A stretch of 64,000 nucleotides of DNA, taken from positions 1 to 64,000 of the IMG/VR virus record IMGVR_UViG_3300036900_000443; one strand, 5' to 3'. Source of the DNA: a virus. Of this stretch, positions 8,718 through 18,237 are shown piece after piece (the stretch's first letter is position 1; the number at the start of each line of letters is the position of its first letter). Both the position numbers and the translations under genes were made by a program. The notes beneath the pieces are model-generated. The model saw only the letters and a list, made by a program, of their open reading frames with translations, did not search any database and was not told where the DNA came from.

Positions 8718-10525
8718 TGCTGCCTTAGCTGCTTTCTCGCCGCCAACCCGGCCCGTGCCATTTCGTTCATCTTCTGGTGCGCGTCCTGCGGACTAGTCGT
8801 AAAGAGGTCAGCCGGGTTATTCCAGGCAGCATTCCCAAGGCCCTGCAAATACTCCCCTACGGACCCCGGATGCCCGAGGCGCTTGTCGATATTCGCGTAG
8901 CGCAGCATGTCTTGGTCAAAAAGCGCAACATCATTGCCTGGACCGAACGGGATAGACACTGGCCCCACCGCTAATCGCGCCGTCACCGGTTGCGGCACCC
9001 CTGCTTTATCCACCGCATCCGCTAAGGATTTCACTTCTCCGCCGGCCTGCATCCCGGCCGGCTGCGACTCCTCTTCTGGCGCCTCCTCTTCCGGCGGCTC
9101 TTCCTCTTCGCCCTCAGGCTCTTGCTCGGGAGACTCTTCTGGTTCCTCTTCGCCCGGCTGTCCTGCTCCCTGCGGAGAGAACATCTGACCGAGCTCGTCG
9201 TCTGGAATAGGCTGCATCTGTTCGTCGGTGCCCGTCGCGGACTGCCGCAGCTCCTTCACGATTCCGTCCAAGCGCTTGGCGCCCGCATCCGTATTGCCCT
9301 CTCCCAAGGCAGCAACCACATCTGCAGGAATGATGTACTCCCCACCACTTAACTTCACGTCATGTGTGGGGTGATCGGCCGACACCTCGTCCGCCTGCCC
9401 CGGCGAATCGTCGTCTACCAAGCCTTCCGTCTGCCCGCCGCCTAAGCCGCCCTGATCAGCACCTGCCCCGTCATCCGCCGGCGCGGCTTCCTGGTCCGGA
9501 CTTTCACTGCTACCGTCCGCGCCCCCGCCAATCAAGTCTTCGAGCGAAGGCATACCCGGATCCTCTCCGCCGGCCTGGAAGTGCGCCTGCGGGCGATTCT
9601 GCTGCGCCATATCGGACAGCGCTTGGTGGATCAGCGAGGTGACGAGATGATCGTCGGTCGGGTCGTGCCCGTACTGATGCCCCATGGCTGCGGCGAGTTC
9701 GTGCGTACGCGAACGGGCATCTTCGCCCTGCTCCGGCACACTGCCGCCTTCGGCAAAGCCAGACATGGCGTCCGTCGCATACCCGCCATAATTGGCACCA
9801 CCCCCGCCACCGTAATAGTCGTCAAACGGCGTGCCGTAGTACGGATCAGACGGACTGCCGCTGAAATGAATTCCATTCATCATGCTCGCGGCTTCATACG
9901 CCGGAGCACCAGAAAGATTCATCGTTTGCGGCATCACCCCGGAAACGTCCATGCCCTGCGTGCCGGGAAGATACGTTGCCCCGTAACTGGACGGCGTGTA
10001 ATCGGTCGGGTCGTAGAAGTTCGGGACGTTGCCGTAATTGCTCCCCAACCCCTGATTGGCTGCTCCTAGAAATTGATTCGTCTCATCCGGATTAATGAAG
10101 TTCGATTGAACATCCGATCGTTGCCCATTCTGCCCAACATCCGGAATGTTGTACTGCGACGGATCATACGCAGGAACCGGAGGTGGCGTCGGCATAGGCG
10201 GTGTCTGCTTCGGCTTCACGGTCGGAGTCGGCAAATTCGCCGCATTGATCGCTGGCGCTTTTGCGGGGGCCGCAGCCGGCTTGGCAGCTGTCCCCTGCTG
10301 GCTCAGCGTCAACCAGGGATACTGCGCCGGGGGCGCCACATTGGGGCTCGTCATGCGCCCTTGCGGCAAATTGCCCTGCATCAGCGCTGCCATTTGCTGC
10401 TGCACATTCGGCACCGTGCCGAGATTCGGCGTGCTGACTCCGCCTGCTGGTTGCGCCGGAGCGGCGGTGGACAAAGGAGTCTGTCCCGCCCGCATCAGCT
10501 GCTGCAACATTGCATCGAGATTCAT
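8714..10525 (-). CDS. Virion protein with acidic C-terminal region (603 aa)
   Basis: The ATG at 10525 has a strong Shine-Dalgarno (AAGGAG, 8 bases upstream). The N-terminal half is Pro/Gly/Asn-rich and low in complexity. Residues about 388-428 carry a recurring phage motif (VKLSGGEYIIPADVVAALGEG, then TDAGAKRLDGIVKELR), followed by a nearly pure Glu/Pro/Asp stretch around residues 455-490. The SGGEYIIPADVV motif is found in head or internal proteins of many environmental podoviruses, but its role is not known to me. The acidic run could mimic DNA or keep a protein soluble before ejection; this is speculation. Confidence 0.75.
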   Translation of the reverse strand: MNLDAMLQQLMRAGQTPLSTAAPAQPAGGVSTPNLGTVPNVQQQMAALMQGNLPQGRMTSPNVAPPAQYPWLTLSQQGTAAKPAAAPAKAPAINAANLPTPTVKPKQTPPMPTPPPVPAYDPSQYNIPDVGQNGQRSDVQSNFINPDETNQFLGAANQGLGSNYGNVPNFYDPTDYTPSSYGATYLPGTQGMDVSGVMPQTMNLSGAPAYEAASMMNGIHFSGSPSDPYYGTPFDDYYGGGGGANYGGYATDAMSGFAEGGSVPEQGEDARSRTHELAAAMGHQYGHDPTDDHLVTSLIHQALSDMAQQNRPQAHFQAGGEDPGMPSLEDLIGGGADGSSESPDQEAAPADDGAGADQGGLGGGQTEGLVDDDSPGQADEVSADHPTHDVKLSGGEYIIPADVVAALGEGNTDAGAKRLDGIVKELRQSATGTDEQMQPIPDDELGQMFSPQGAGQPGEEEPEESPEQEPEGEEEEPPEEEAPEEESQPAGMQAGGEVKSLADAVDKAGVPQPVTARLAVGPVSIPFGPGNDVALFDQDMLRYANIDKRLGHPGSVGEYLQGLGNAAWNNPADLFTTSPQDAHQKMNEMARAGLAARKQLRQQ

Positions 10526-10540
10526 ATCTAATTCTCCTTT

Positions 10541-10933
10541 TTAAACAGAGGGCAACGATATCGGCGGCGGTAGCGGCAGCGGCATCATCGCGGGCCCTGC
10601 TATGGGCGGCGCGGGTGCAGCCATCTGGTCGGCGAAAAGGTTCCACATCGCAGACACGGTGTTGATGATGTCCTGATCCGGAATCTGCGACGAGTCCGCG
10701 CCGTTGTCGACAATGAGTGGTTGCACGATCAGATAGTTGTACATCGTGCGCATGTAGGTGACGGGGTCTTTCATCGCCGCATTCGCTAATGCCACGCGGT
10801 TGTCGTGATTCGGCGTGTCCGTCGGTTCGTTCATCACGTCCGTGCTGATATGTAAGATTGCCATCGTGGTACGAGATTGGAGCGGCTGATCGGTCAGTAG
10901 TTTCGATTGCGTGATGAGTTGAGTTGTAGCCAC
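10541..10933 (-). CDS. Small virion-operon protein (130 aa)
   Basis: It starts at a GTG, four bases after the stop of the upstream fibre gene. The protein is soluble, with a central helical part (PVTYMRTMYNYLIVQPLIV) and a Pro-rich tail ending PPPISLPSV. Position directly after an S74 fibre and before an internal virion protein suggests a structural or assembly role, perhaps an adaptor for the fibre. I do not recognise the family. Confidence 0.6.
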   Translation of the reverse strand: MATTQLITQSKLLTDQPLQSRTTMAILHISTDVMNEPTDTPNHDNRVALANAAMKDPVTYMRTMYNYLIVQPLIVDNGADSSQIPDQDIINTVSAMWNLFADQMAAPAPPIAGPAMMPLPLPPPISLPSV

Positions 10934-10937
10934 TTAG

Positions 10938-13559
10938 TTAGTTTGCCTTTCTTTGCTCTAACTTGCGAAGACGCTTGTCCAGTTCCTGCACTGCGTTCAA
11001 TAACATGAACCACATGGGCCTGGGATCCACGAAACGTACTGCCTTTTCCTCGCCTTCGACCATCGTGGTTTGCAGCTCGATCATTTCCGGCGCGACCGGC
11101 TCTACTTCGTCAGCAATCAGCCCGTAATGCGTTTGCCCCAAGCCACGCCACGGCTGCGGGATGTATTTGTAGGAGACGGGCTTCAGTTGCCGGATGACAT
11201 CCAGGCCGCGCCCGTAAGCCTGGATATCCTCTTTCATGAAGCGTTCGGAAGTGAGGGTGATCGTACCGACGCTGCCGCCATCTACATATGCCTGTAACGT
11301 TCCACTCCAGTAAAAAGCGTGAATGTGCGGAGTAGTTCCAATGGCGCTAAATTTGATTCCCGTGCCACCAATAGTCGCTCCATTGCCGATAGTGCCTGCA
11401 CCTGTGCAGTTCAGACTAGAGCACTGTACGTTTTGAGCCACCAGCCACGCTGAGGTAGAAAGAATGTTCATGTTCCCGCTGGCATCGCAGTTGAAGTACG
11501 CCAGCTTGCTGTTGTCGGAACTATAGGCACTGTTGTTGCTGCCGCTCAGAGCGCGGACGCCAGCGTATCCGTCAATCGTCGCGCCCGTAACGACAAGCCC
11601 AGCATTTGCTTGTACTATGGCACTGAAGTTAGTCGCAGTAAGCGTATTGGCTACAGGCCCTGCGGCTACCTGAGTCAAGGTTCCCCAGAACCCAATCTTT
11701 CTTCCCGTGTTGTCGCTGTTGATGCCGACAATATTCAGTCCCGGCGCACCCAAGACTCCATTGCCGACAATTCGCCCATCGTTGGTATCCCCGTATGTTG
11801 ACGTGCCAAAACGCAGTGCATTGTTGCCGGATAGCAGGATGCAACCATTGCTGGAAAGCAAGTACGGAAACGCGCCGCTATAGCCGATATCTAAGTAAGG
11901 AGTCGAGGTGGCATTGCCGTACACGCGCAACGAAGGATTGCCAGCGGCGGCAGTTGTCAGGATCGTCGCCGTATTGTTAACAGTAATTGCTCCGGTTGTA
12001 GTGACATTGCCGCTGAAGGTCGCGTTTTGGTTGAATTGGTAAGTACAGGACGGGAAATTGAAGATAAGAACACTACCCGCACCAGAAAAAGCTATTGTGC
12101 CGAACAGCGTGTTCCCTTGGTTGTAGATCCATAGGGACGAACCATCCACAACGCGCAATAATGAGGGTCGCCACACATCAAGGTTGCCGCTGGTCTGAAC
12201 GGTGAGGCCAGCGGTCGCGGTCGCGACCCCATTCACCGTCAGCGTGCCATTAAAGAGTGCGGCAGGCCCGGCAAAGGTAACAGCACCACTTGTGCTAGAA
12301 CTCAAAATATTGTTGAAAGCAGTTACAGAATCTGGTCGCCATTGCAGATTGAAATTACCACCAGAGCCGCAAATGATTTGAAATTGAGTAAAGGTATTCG
12401 TTGGCTCGAAAAACCCAACTGGATTATTGTTCTTAACCGTCATCCCGGCATTCGCGGTAACAAGGCCGTTAAACGTGACCGGGGGAGTCTGTGTGGTATC
12501 CCAGCTTGCGGTCCCATCTGCCGCCACAGTAATGCCTGTTCCGTCTTTGATCCCGCCGAGTACTGAACTGGTAGCCACTGGCAATGTGTAACCACCGCCA
12601 CTGGTGCTCAACGTCCCATCGCCAGCGATGGTCACGCCGCTGCCTTGCTTCACCCCGCCCAGCACGCTGCTTGTCGCGACTGGCAACACATACGCCGCGG
12701 TCGGCGCGGCCACACTGATGGTCCCGTCTACCGTCACATTGACGTTAGCGCCGACTTTGACTCCACCGAGTACACTCGCGGTGGCCGGCGGCAACGTGTA
12801 CGCCCCAGGGATGGTCGGCTTGTTCAAAATCATCGCCACGCCGGAACTTGCGTTCCAGTCAGAGTTCACCTGCGCCGCCGGGATCACGGGTTTGTTCAAG
12901 ATCTGCGCCAACCCGCTCGACGCCAGCCAGTCCGCATTCACGGGAGCAATGACGCTGATCGTGCCATCGCCCGCTACGCTGACGTTGGCTCCGATCTTCA
13001 CCCCGCCGAGCAGCGCCGCTGTTGCTGGAGATAGCGTATAAGGCGCCGCTACACTAATGGTGCCATCCGGCAGCACGCCGATATTCGCGCCGATCTTCAC
13101 GCCACCTAGCAGGCTGGCGGTCGCCGGGGGCAGCGTATAGCTAAAACCGGATGCAGGCTCCGGCTCCCACCATCCGTCGACCGCGTTCCAGGTCAGCACG
13201 TCTTTGTCGGCAGGAGCCTCGGAAGACACCGGATATCCCTGAATACCGATGACCTTCGGATCCGTCTCTGTGCCACCGATGTCGCCGCCCAGCTGCACGC
13301 CTCCACCGGGGGGAGGGGGCCCGGAGCCGCCGTTCTTCATACGCACAATGCCGTCGGCGCCTACCCAGGTATCGCCCTGCGCCAGCCCGTTGGTATCCGG
13401 CGGCGGGTTCAGAATGCGCAGCCGATTTACCAGCTCGTCGCCGGGATTGTGAATCAGCGTCAGCTCATAGCGCAGGCTCTTGAGCAGCGCATCCATGTAC
13501 TCCGAGTTGTATTGCCGCGGCGGATCAGGGAAGGCCGGCCCGCGGCGCGTCTGCGCCAT
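10938..13559 (-). CDS. Tail fibre with C-terminal S74 chaperone domain (873 aa)
   Basis: Residues about 145-345 hold five modules of the form LGGVKxGxxxxxxxDGTxS, giving a repetitive beta-rich shaft. The C-terminus from residue 771 (LTSERFMKED) to KRLRKLEQRKAN fits the Peptidase_S74 intramolecular chaperone, which trimerises fibres and then cuts itself off; Ser771 and Lys776 match its catalytic dyad. The final LLNAVQELDKRLRKLE is the usual coiled-coil tail of that domain. It is one of four fibre-like genes in the window and is a good candidate for host recognition. The ATG overlaps a TAATG sequence; a G-rich ribosome-binding site lies upstream. Confidence 0.85.
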   Translation of the reverse strand: MAQTRRGPAFPDPPRQYNSEYMDALLKSLRYELTLIHNPGDELVNRLRILNPPPDTNGLAQGDTWVGADGIVRMKNGGSGPPPPGGGVQLGGDIGGTETDPKVIGIQGYPVSSEAPADKDVLTWNAVDGWWEPEPASGFSYTLPPATASLLGGVKIGANIGVLPDGTISVAAPYTLSPATAALLGGVKIGANVSVAGDGTISVIAPVNADWLASSGLAQILNKPVIPAAQVNSDWNASSGVAMILNKPTIPGAYTLPPATASVLGGVKVGANVNVTVDGTISVAAPTAAYVLPVATSSVLGGVKQGSGVTIAGDGTLSTSGGGYTLPVATSSVLGGIKDGTGITVAADGTASWDTTQTPPVTFNGLVTANAGMTVKNNNPVGFFEPTNTFTQFQIICGSGGNFNLQWRPDSVTAFNNILSSSTSGAVTFAGPAALFNGTLTVNGVATATAGLTVQTSGNLDVWRPSLLRVVDGSSLWIYNQGNTLFGTIAFSGAGSVLIFNFPSCTYQFNQNATFSGNVTTTGAITVNNTATILTTAAAGNPSLRVYGNATSTPYLDIGYSGAFPYLLSSNGCILLSGNNALRFGTSTYGDTNDGRIVGNGVLGAPGLNIVGINSDNTGRKIGFWGTLTQVAAGPVANTLTATNFSAIVQANAGLVVTGATIDGYAGVRALSGSNNSAYSSDNSKLAYFNCDASGNMNILSTSAWLVAQNVQCSSLNCTGAGTIGNGATIGGTGIKFSAIGTTPHIHAFYWSGTLQAYVDGGSVGTITLTSERFMKEDIQAYGRGLDVIRQLKPVSYKYIPQPWRGLGQTHYGLIADEVEPVAPEMIELQTTMVEGEEKAVRFVDPRPMWFMLLNAVQELDKRLRKLEQRKAN

Positions 13560-13594
13560 TACGCAACCCCCGCGTTATGCTGCAAACAGCGCAC

Positions 13595-14017
13595 ATGAAG
13601 ATCTCGCTGTTTTTGCTGTCCTTCTGGATTTTGTACGGCCTGCTGATACTGCTTCTTTTTAAGGGCAGAGGCTGGTATACCCGGCTTCGCTTCGGCAAGC
13701 CGGTACGCATGAACCCGGAACATGTGGACGCTCCCTTCCGGAAAGTGAAAGACCTCGCTATCGGAGAAGAAGCGTATGTCAGCGGCTCGGCCATTAGCGT
13801 CTCGAAAAAGGGACTTACCTATATCGACCGCGAGTCTTTCCTCGAAAAGCAATCGGGCCTCTGGGTGCTGCACGTTGTCCGGCTGAAAAAGGGGTTCGCC
13901 CTGACCGTGCTTCCGGAAACCACGTTCCGCATCAGTTCGCTGGCAGCATGGAATGGAATTCCCGTAATCGAGCTGCGTCAAGCAATCGAATCCGAAACAG
14001 AATCCGTTGAACATTAA
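13595..14017 (+). CDS. Membrane-anchored protein on the opposite strand, moron candidate (140 aa)
   Basis: This plus-strand gene sits alone in the minus-strand late operon, tail to tail with the nozzle gene. Residues 3-20 (ISLFLLSFWILYGLLILL) form one transmembrane segment, followed by basic residues and a soluble domain of about 115 residues with alternating strands (YVSGSAISVSKKGLTYIDRES; ALTVLPETTFRI). Third codon positions are the most GC-rich in this frame. An upstream ATG at 13577 would add six residues. An antisense frame (13559-14014) also fits between the neighbours but looks like a shadow. An independently expressed membrane protein here suggests lysogenic conversion or superinfection exclusion; this is inference. 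Confidence 0.65.
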   Translation: MKISLFLLSFWILYGLLILLLFKGRGWYTRLRFGKPVRMNPEHVDAPFRKVKDLAIGEEAYVSGSAISVSKKGLTYIDRESFLEKQSGLWVLHVVRLKKGFALTVLPETTFRISSLAAWNGIPVIELRQAIESETESVEH

Positions 14018-15816
14018 CGTCTCCCGTCCGGCCGCACATCAAAGCGCAACAACCCTAAGCGCCAGCTGGTTCCCAGCTGATTGGACTCAGCACGAATGAC
14101 CGCTTGTCGGCCGCGGCCACGCAGGTACAACATGGTGGAATCAGTGTTCTCGCGCAGGCACGACAGCGTCTGCGTGGTCGAGAAGGCCTGCGAGGGACCA
14201 TTGCGAAAGCGGACCGTGAAAACAACCTTCTGCTCCTGCTCCGGTCCACGCCACATCACGTCGGGGAGCATGCGCGTAACAAATAAAAAATGATCCCCGC
14301 CATCAAGATCAACATCAGCACTTTCCACAAATGCGTTGAGGGGTTGTCCATCGGCCGTCTCGCCCTCCTCGTGGCAATACAGATACTGATCCGCTCCGGT
14401 CGCAAGCGGCCCCTCGTCAAAGAACGGATCGAGCCACGCCGTGCGCGTGAGGCTGCCGTAGCTCCAGCTGGCATCGACCAGGTTCACCAATACGTAGCTA
14501 TCGATCTCGTTTCCGGCGGGATAGAAGAACCAGGCCTCCGCGAACTTTCGATTGATGGCACCAAAACATTTGCGAGCCTGCGTCTGATTTAAGCGGCCGT
14601 ACACGTAATCGCGCAGCGGGCAGGGAAGCGGCGTCACCGCGCTGCCAGCGTAGGCGTAGAACTGATTGCTGCCCATGATGAGCACGCTGTTGCCGACGTC
14701 CACCATGGCGTTCATGCCGAGCACGCTGATGTTGTCCGACACCATGACGTGCGTATAGGTGTAGGGCGGTCCCGTGTAGACAAAAGAATGCAGACTGCGT
14801 TCCGTACAGACCAGCACCTCGGCCCGCGTGCGCAGGCCGCCCACAATGCGGCTGCCGACGCCTAAACGCAAACTGCCCGAATCGTGCGTGGTATCGGGCG
14901 TCCAGTAAGCCGGACCGACATCTTGGTCGCACCAACGCACGAGCAGCGGGTCTTGCGTAGCGCTCCCAATGGCATTCGCACCGAGGGCGAATACATGCCG
15001 GTCCGGAGTCACGAGCACCTGATGTGCCACCGTGGGAGTGTCAGACGCTCCCGGCAATTGATCGAGCGTCACGCCCGGCACATACCCGCCCGACTTATCC
15101 CAGTAGTAAATGGGCCCATCCATCGGGCAATACACCAGATCCTCGCCGTAGTTGTCGGCCGACCATAGCCGAATGCCCTGCGTGCCGGTGGCAAACGCCG
15201 GCTGCCCCCAGCCGCCTTGCCCCCAAGGGGCCATGCCCCAGCCAGCGCCCGCTACATCGTTCACTCGGCCCGAGCCATATCGAAACTGGAACGTTACGCT
15301 GCCACCACCGGAAGCCACCGTGGCGTTCTCGTCACCCGTGACGTCCAGCACGAAGGTGTTCGCATCGGGCACGGCTTTCACCTGCCACTCACCGTTTAGC
15401 ACCAAACCGCCGACTGCGGCCGAGTTCGAGACGAGCACCCAATCGCCCACCTGAGCGCCATGTGCCGTCACCGTCGCCGTGACCGTGCCTGGCTTGGTCA
15501 GGAACGGGTTCGTGACCGTCACCGTCGAGCGAATGGGCGTGATGTCGTGATACCGGTTATCTTGCTCGGAGAAGACGTACATCTTCTCGCTAGTGCCCAG
15601 GCTCACCAATTGCTGATTGTCGAGGCCGGCCCAGGCATGCAGGTCGCGGCAGATGCCAGCAAAGGTCGTCGCCACCATCTTGCGCCAACCGCCGATCACT
15701 TCCGGCAAACCCATGCGGAAGCGAATCCACTGCGCCAGATACCAACCACCCTGGTCGGCGTAACGCGTCATATCACGCACCACGCCGGCCCGAATGGGAT
15801 AAGCCTTGAGCGGCAT
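14014..15816 (-). CDS. Tail nozzle / stopper protein, T7 gp12 or P22 gp10-like (600 aa)
   Basis: The N-terminus (MPLKAYPIRAGVVRDMTRY, then GLPEVIGGWRKM and CRDLHAWAGLDNQQLVSLGT) matches the beta-propeller nozzle proteins that seal the portal channel in podoviruses, called tubular protein B in T7 and gp10 in P22. The rest alternates strands with several Trp- and Tyr-rich segments (GSNQFYAYAGSAVTPLPCPLR). The ATG at 15816 follows the upstream stop by one base. The protein would form the distal part of the neck between adaptor ring and tail needle or fibres. Confidence 0.8.
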   Translation of the reverse strand: MPLKAYPIRAGVVRDMTRYADQGGWYLAQWIRFRMGLPEVIGGWRKMVATTFAGICRDLHAWAGLDNQQLVSLGTSEKMYVFSEQDNRYHDITPIRSTVTVTNPFLTKPGTVTATVTAHGAQVGDWVLVSNSAAVGGLVLNGEWQVKAVPDANTFVLDVTGDENATVASGGGSVTFQFRYGSGRVNDVAGAGWGMAPWGQGGWGQPAFATGTQGIRLWSADNYGEDLVYCPMDGPIYYWDKSGGYVPGVTLDQLPGASDTPTVAHQVLVTPDRHVFALGANAIGSATQDPLLVRWCDQDVGPAYWTPDTTHDSGSLRLGVGSRIVGGLRTRAEVLVCTERSLHSFVYTGPPYTYTHVMVSDNISVLGMNAMVDVGNSVLIMGSNQFYAYAGSAVTPLPCPLRDYVYGRLNQTQARKCFGAINRKFAEAWFFYPAGNEIDSYVLVNLVDASWSYGSLTRTAWLDPFFDEGPLATGADQYLYCHEEGETADGQPLNAFVESADVDLDGGDHFLFVTRMLPDVMWRGPEQEQKVVFTVRFRNGPSQAFSTTQTLSCLRENTDSTMLYLRGRGRQAVIRAESNQLGTSWRLGLLRFDVRPDGRR

Positions 15817-15817
15817 G

Positions 15818-17806
15818 TCAGCTACTCGCTCCCGAGAGATCAATCGGCGGAGGGTTGTTCGTCAAGTCATCCAGCGACAAGGTCGTCATCGAAGACGAGC
15901 GCCAATTGGTCGCCAGGTATTTGAACTTGCCACCGGCGATCCCCGGATTATTCGCAATGCCACCGCCAGTGGTGTCCGGATAATAATCCCCGCCGCAATT
16001 GAGCACAAAGTTCGCCTGGTTGCGATCGTCTGTGCCGCTCGGATTCGTTAAGATCAGCCGCGCCTCAACACTCGCCACCACGCCGCCGACATCGTTCGGG
16101 TCGATCGGCACACGGGGGAACGGCGCATAGAAGTGGCACATGCGGCCGGGCGCATCCGGCAGGAAGGAGATGGTCCCATCCGGCTCGGTGCGCGTGGCCA
16201 AGAGGCCGTAATAGTTCGAGAAGTCCTCCGCATAGCTGCCGACTTCCGGATTGTCAACCTGGCAGCCCTGCGTCCAGGCTCCGGTGGACAAACGCTTCCA
16301 CCAGATCTGTAAGCGACGAATGTTAATACGCGTATTGGTCGTGCTGTTGCCGCCCTGGCCCACATACAGCCCGCCCCACACATCCATCGCTGTATTGCCC
16401 TGCGGCGCATTGCCCATCGAGATATATGCGCTGGTATAGAACCCAAAGTCAGGGGGCACGCCATGGGGATGCCCTTCATTCAGCGCCGCCACATTCGGCG
16501 CGTCCCACTGATCGTTGGCAATCTGCGAGCTGTAGTTCACCGCGGAACGCGTCGCCGCATGGAAGGAGGCTGTATGCCAGGCTCCCACCACCGGCGCCGT
16601 GGTGTAAGTGATGTTGCTTCCGCTGAAGGTGTAGTCTTTTCCCGGCGCCTGCAAGAGCCCGTTCTTAAACAACTTCAACGATGAATCCGGCGCCACGCTC
16701 AAAGTGAAGGCCTTGTTCACGCCATCGAGCGCCCCGGAGGGCACTTCATCCAGCTCCGGCGAAATCGTGACCGGCATGTCAGCCACAGCAAGGGCACGAA
16801 ACGCTGCCACATCCTGTGTGCCACTAATCGGCGGACCGGCAAACACCGTGTTGGAATATTGCACGCCGCCCGGCTGAGAACCGCCACCCCCACCGCTGGC
16901 ACCCCAATTGAGCAGCACCGCTTCCCGCTGAAAGGACTGCTTGTCCACAAAGGAAATTGACAAGCGGTCATCGAACAGCACCAAGGCCGCCTGCGCGACC
17001 TGCAGCGACGCAGGCACCGTGAGATTGCACAGTTCGACCGCCGGCGTCTTGAAGTAGAGCGGCGTATTGGTTAAGGCGCAGCCCAGCGTATAAGCGGTTA
17101 GATCACCCAACGCCTTCACGGAGCTGAGGGTCGAGTTCCCCGCCACCAGCAGCGTTCCGCTCATCTGCACATTGCCCTGCGCCAAGAGCAGATTCAATAC
17201 GGTCGTCTGCGAAGCATTGATCGACAGCCGCGGCCCATTCGCCGCCACGAAGGTCATGGTACCGGCGCCCGGCGAGTACAACCCGGTCGTGGGCGAATTC
17301 CGAAAAGCAATTGCAGGCGCCTGGATCGTGCCCGGCGGCAGCAGGACGCTGGTGCCCACGCCGGTCAGCTGCAACCCGTCCGAGATGCCCGTCACGCTGG
17401 CGGTCGAGCCCTGCCCGTCGCAGTAGAGAATGGCGCTCTGCCCATTGCCGACCGAGTAGCTGGCGCCCGACCCCTGCGTCACATGCAGGTCAAAACCGCC
17501 ATCGAGCAGGTTGCGCACAAACACCCAGAACGAAACCGTTGCCGGAGAAACCGTCACCGTCACCGCGGAAGTGGGCAATCCATTAAAGACCCAGTAGCGA
17601 TTGCGGGCAGCAGACAGCACGCCCGGCGTCATGGTCAAAGTCACCGCATTCACGCCGGCGCAAGAGGTGACCACGCGCCCGGCGATCGCCTGATCGAACA
17701 TGGCGAAGTCGTTGTTGGCGGTATCGCCCCACGTCCCCGACTGGTCCCCATCCGCGGGACACTCGATCAGCAGAGAAGCGGTAAAGGTAGAATCCGGATC
17801 TGGCAT
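15818..17806 (-). CDS. Tail fibre / tail spike-like protein (662 aa)
   Basis: The N-terminus (PDPDSTFTASLLIECPADGD, then GTWGDTANNDFAMFDQAI) is the typical virion-attachment start of many phage fibres. Beta-rich repetitive sequence follows, with a fibre-like module near residues 165-225 (FRNSPTTGLYSPGAGTM) shared with tail fibres. The last 250 residues differ in composition (Trp, Tyr, Asn) and could be a receptor-binding head. A GGGAGGGC ribosome-binding site precedes the ATG at 17806. No depolymerase motif was recognised. Confidence 0.75.
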   Translation of the reverse strand: MPDPDSTFTASLLIECPADGDQSGTWGDTANNDFAMFDQAIAGRVVTSCAGVNAVTLTMTPGVLSAARNRYWVFNGLPTSAVTVTVSPATVSFWVFVRNLLDGGFDLHVTQGSGASYSVGNGQSAILYCDGQGSTASVTGISDGLQLTGVGTSVLLPPGTIQAPAIAFRNSPTTGLYSPGAGTMTFVAANGPRLSINASQTTVLNLLLAQGNVQMSGTLLVAGNSTLSSVKALGDLTAYTLGCALTNTPLYFKTPAVELCNLTVPASLQVAQAALVLFDDRLSISFVDKQSFQREAVLLNWGASGGGGGSQPGGVQYSNTVFAGPPISGTQDVAAFRALAVADMPVTISPELDEVPSGALDGVNKAFTLSVAPDSSLKLFKNGLLQAPGKDYTFSGSNITYTTAPVVGAWHTASFHAATRSAVNYSSQIANDQWDAPNVAALNEGHPHGVPPDFGFYTSAYISMGNAPQGNTAMDVWGGLYVGQGGNSTTNTRINIRRLQIWWKRLSTGAWTQGCQVDNPEVGSYAEDFSNYYGLLATRTEPDGTISFLPDAPGRMCHFYAPFPRVPIDPNDVGGVVASVEARLILTNPSGTDDRNQANFVLNCGGDYYPDTTGGGIANNPGIAGGKFKYLATNWRSSSMTTLSLDDLTNNPPPIDLSGASS

Positions 17807-17820
17807 CTATCGCCCTCCCT

Positions 17821-18237
17821 TCATGCGGTGTACCCGTAGTTCGCGCCAGCCGCAACAGTCACCGCCAGACTAAACGCCTGCCTGCCCGTCAGGGGCTGCG
17901 CATCCGTGACGGTCACCGTAAAGCCGAAGGTTCCGGTCAGCGTCGGAGTTCCGCTGAGTAGGCCGCTGGCCGCGCCCAAGCTGAGGCCCGCAGGCAAAGC
18001 GCCGGAGGTAACTGCAAAGGTATAGGGCGCTATGCCGCCGCCCGCCGTCAGCGTCTGCGAATACGGAAGCCCGACCAACCCCGCAGGAAGAACCGGATCG
18101 AGCACGAAGAGGACCGCCCCGCTGCCTTGCAGGAACCGCGGCGCCCGTACCGTGATGCCGCCCGTCGGGAACGGCTGATAGCGCGGGACGGTAGCGGACG
18201 GAAGGGGCAGCGGCCCTTGATAGGAAAGAGTGGCCAC
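17821..18237 (-). CDS. Ig-like (He_PIG-type) virion protein (138 aa)
   Basis: Residues about 50-130 match the putative Ig domain family He_PIG: LPAGLVGLPYSQTLTAGGG, then YTFAVTSGALPAGLSL and GLLSGTPTLTGTFGFTVTVTD. Ig-like domains decorate many phage heads, tails and fibres and are thought to bind carbohydrates weakly. The gene begins at a GTG right after the upstream stop and lies between two fibre-type genes. Role as a virion accessory protein is likely; its exact place is unknown. Confidence 0.75.
   Translation of the reverse strand: MATLSYQGPLPLPSATVPRYQPFPTGGITVRAPRFLQGSGAVLFVLDPVLPAGLVGLPYSQTLTAGGGIAPYTFAVTSGALPAGLSLGAASGLLSGTPTLTGTFGFTVTVTDAQPLTGRQAFSLAVTVAAGANYGYTA

Noticed and set aside
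13559-14014. Minus-strand frame that fits exactly between two late genes with TAATG overlaps at both ends
   Set aside because: Composition is poor and GC is highest at its first codon position; the plus-strand frame has a membrane helix, sensible strands and GC-rich third positions. The end overlaps can be explained by the plus gene ending GAA CAT TAA. Not fully excluded.
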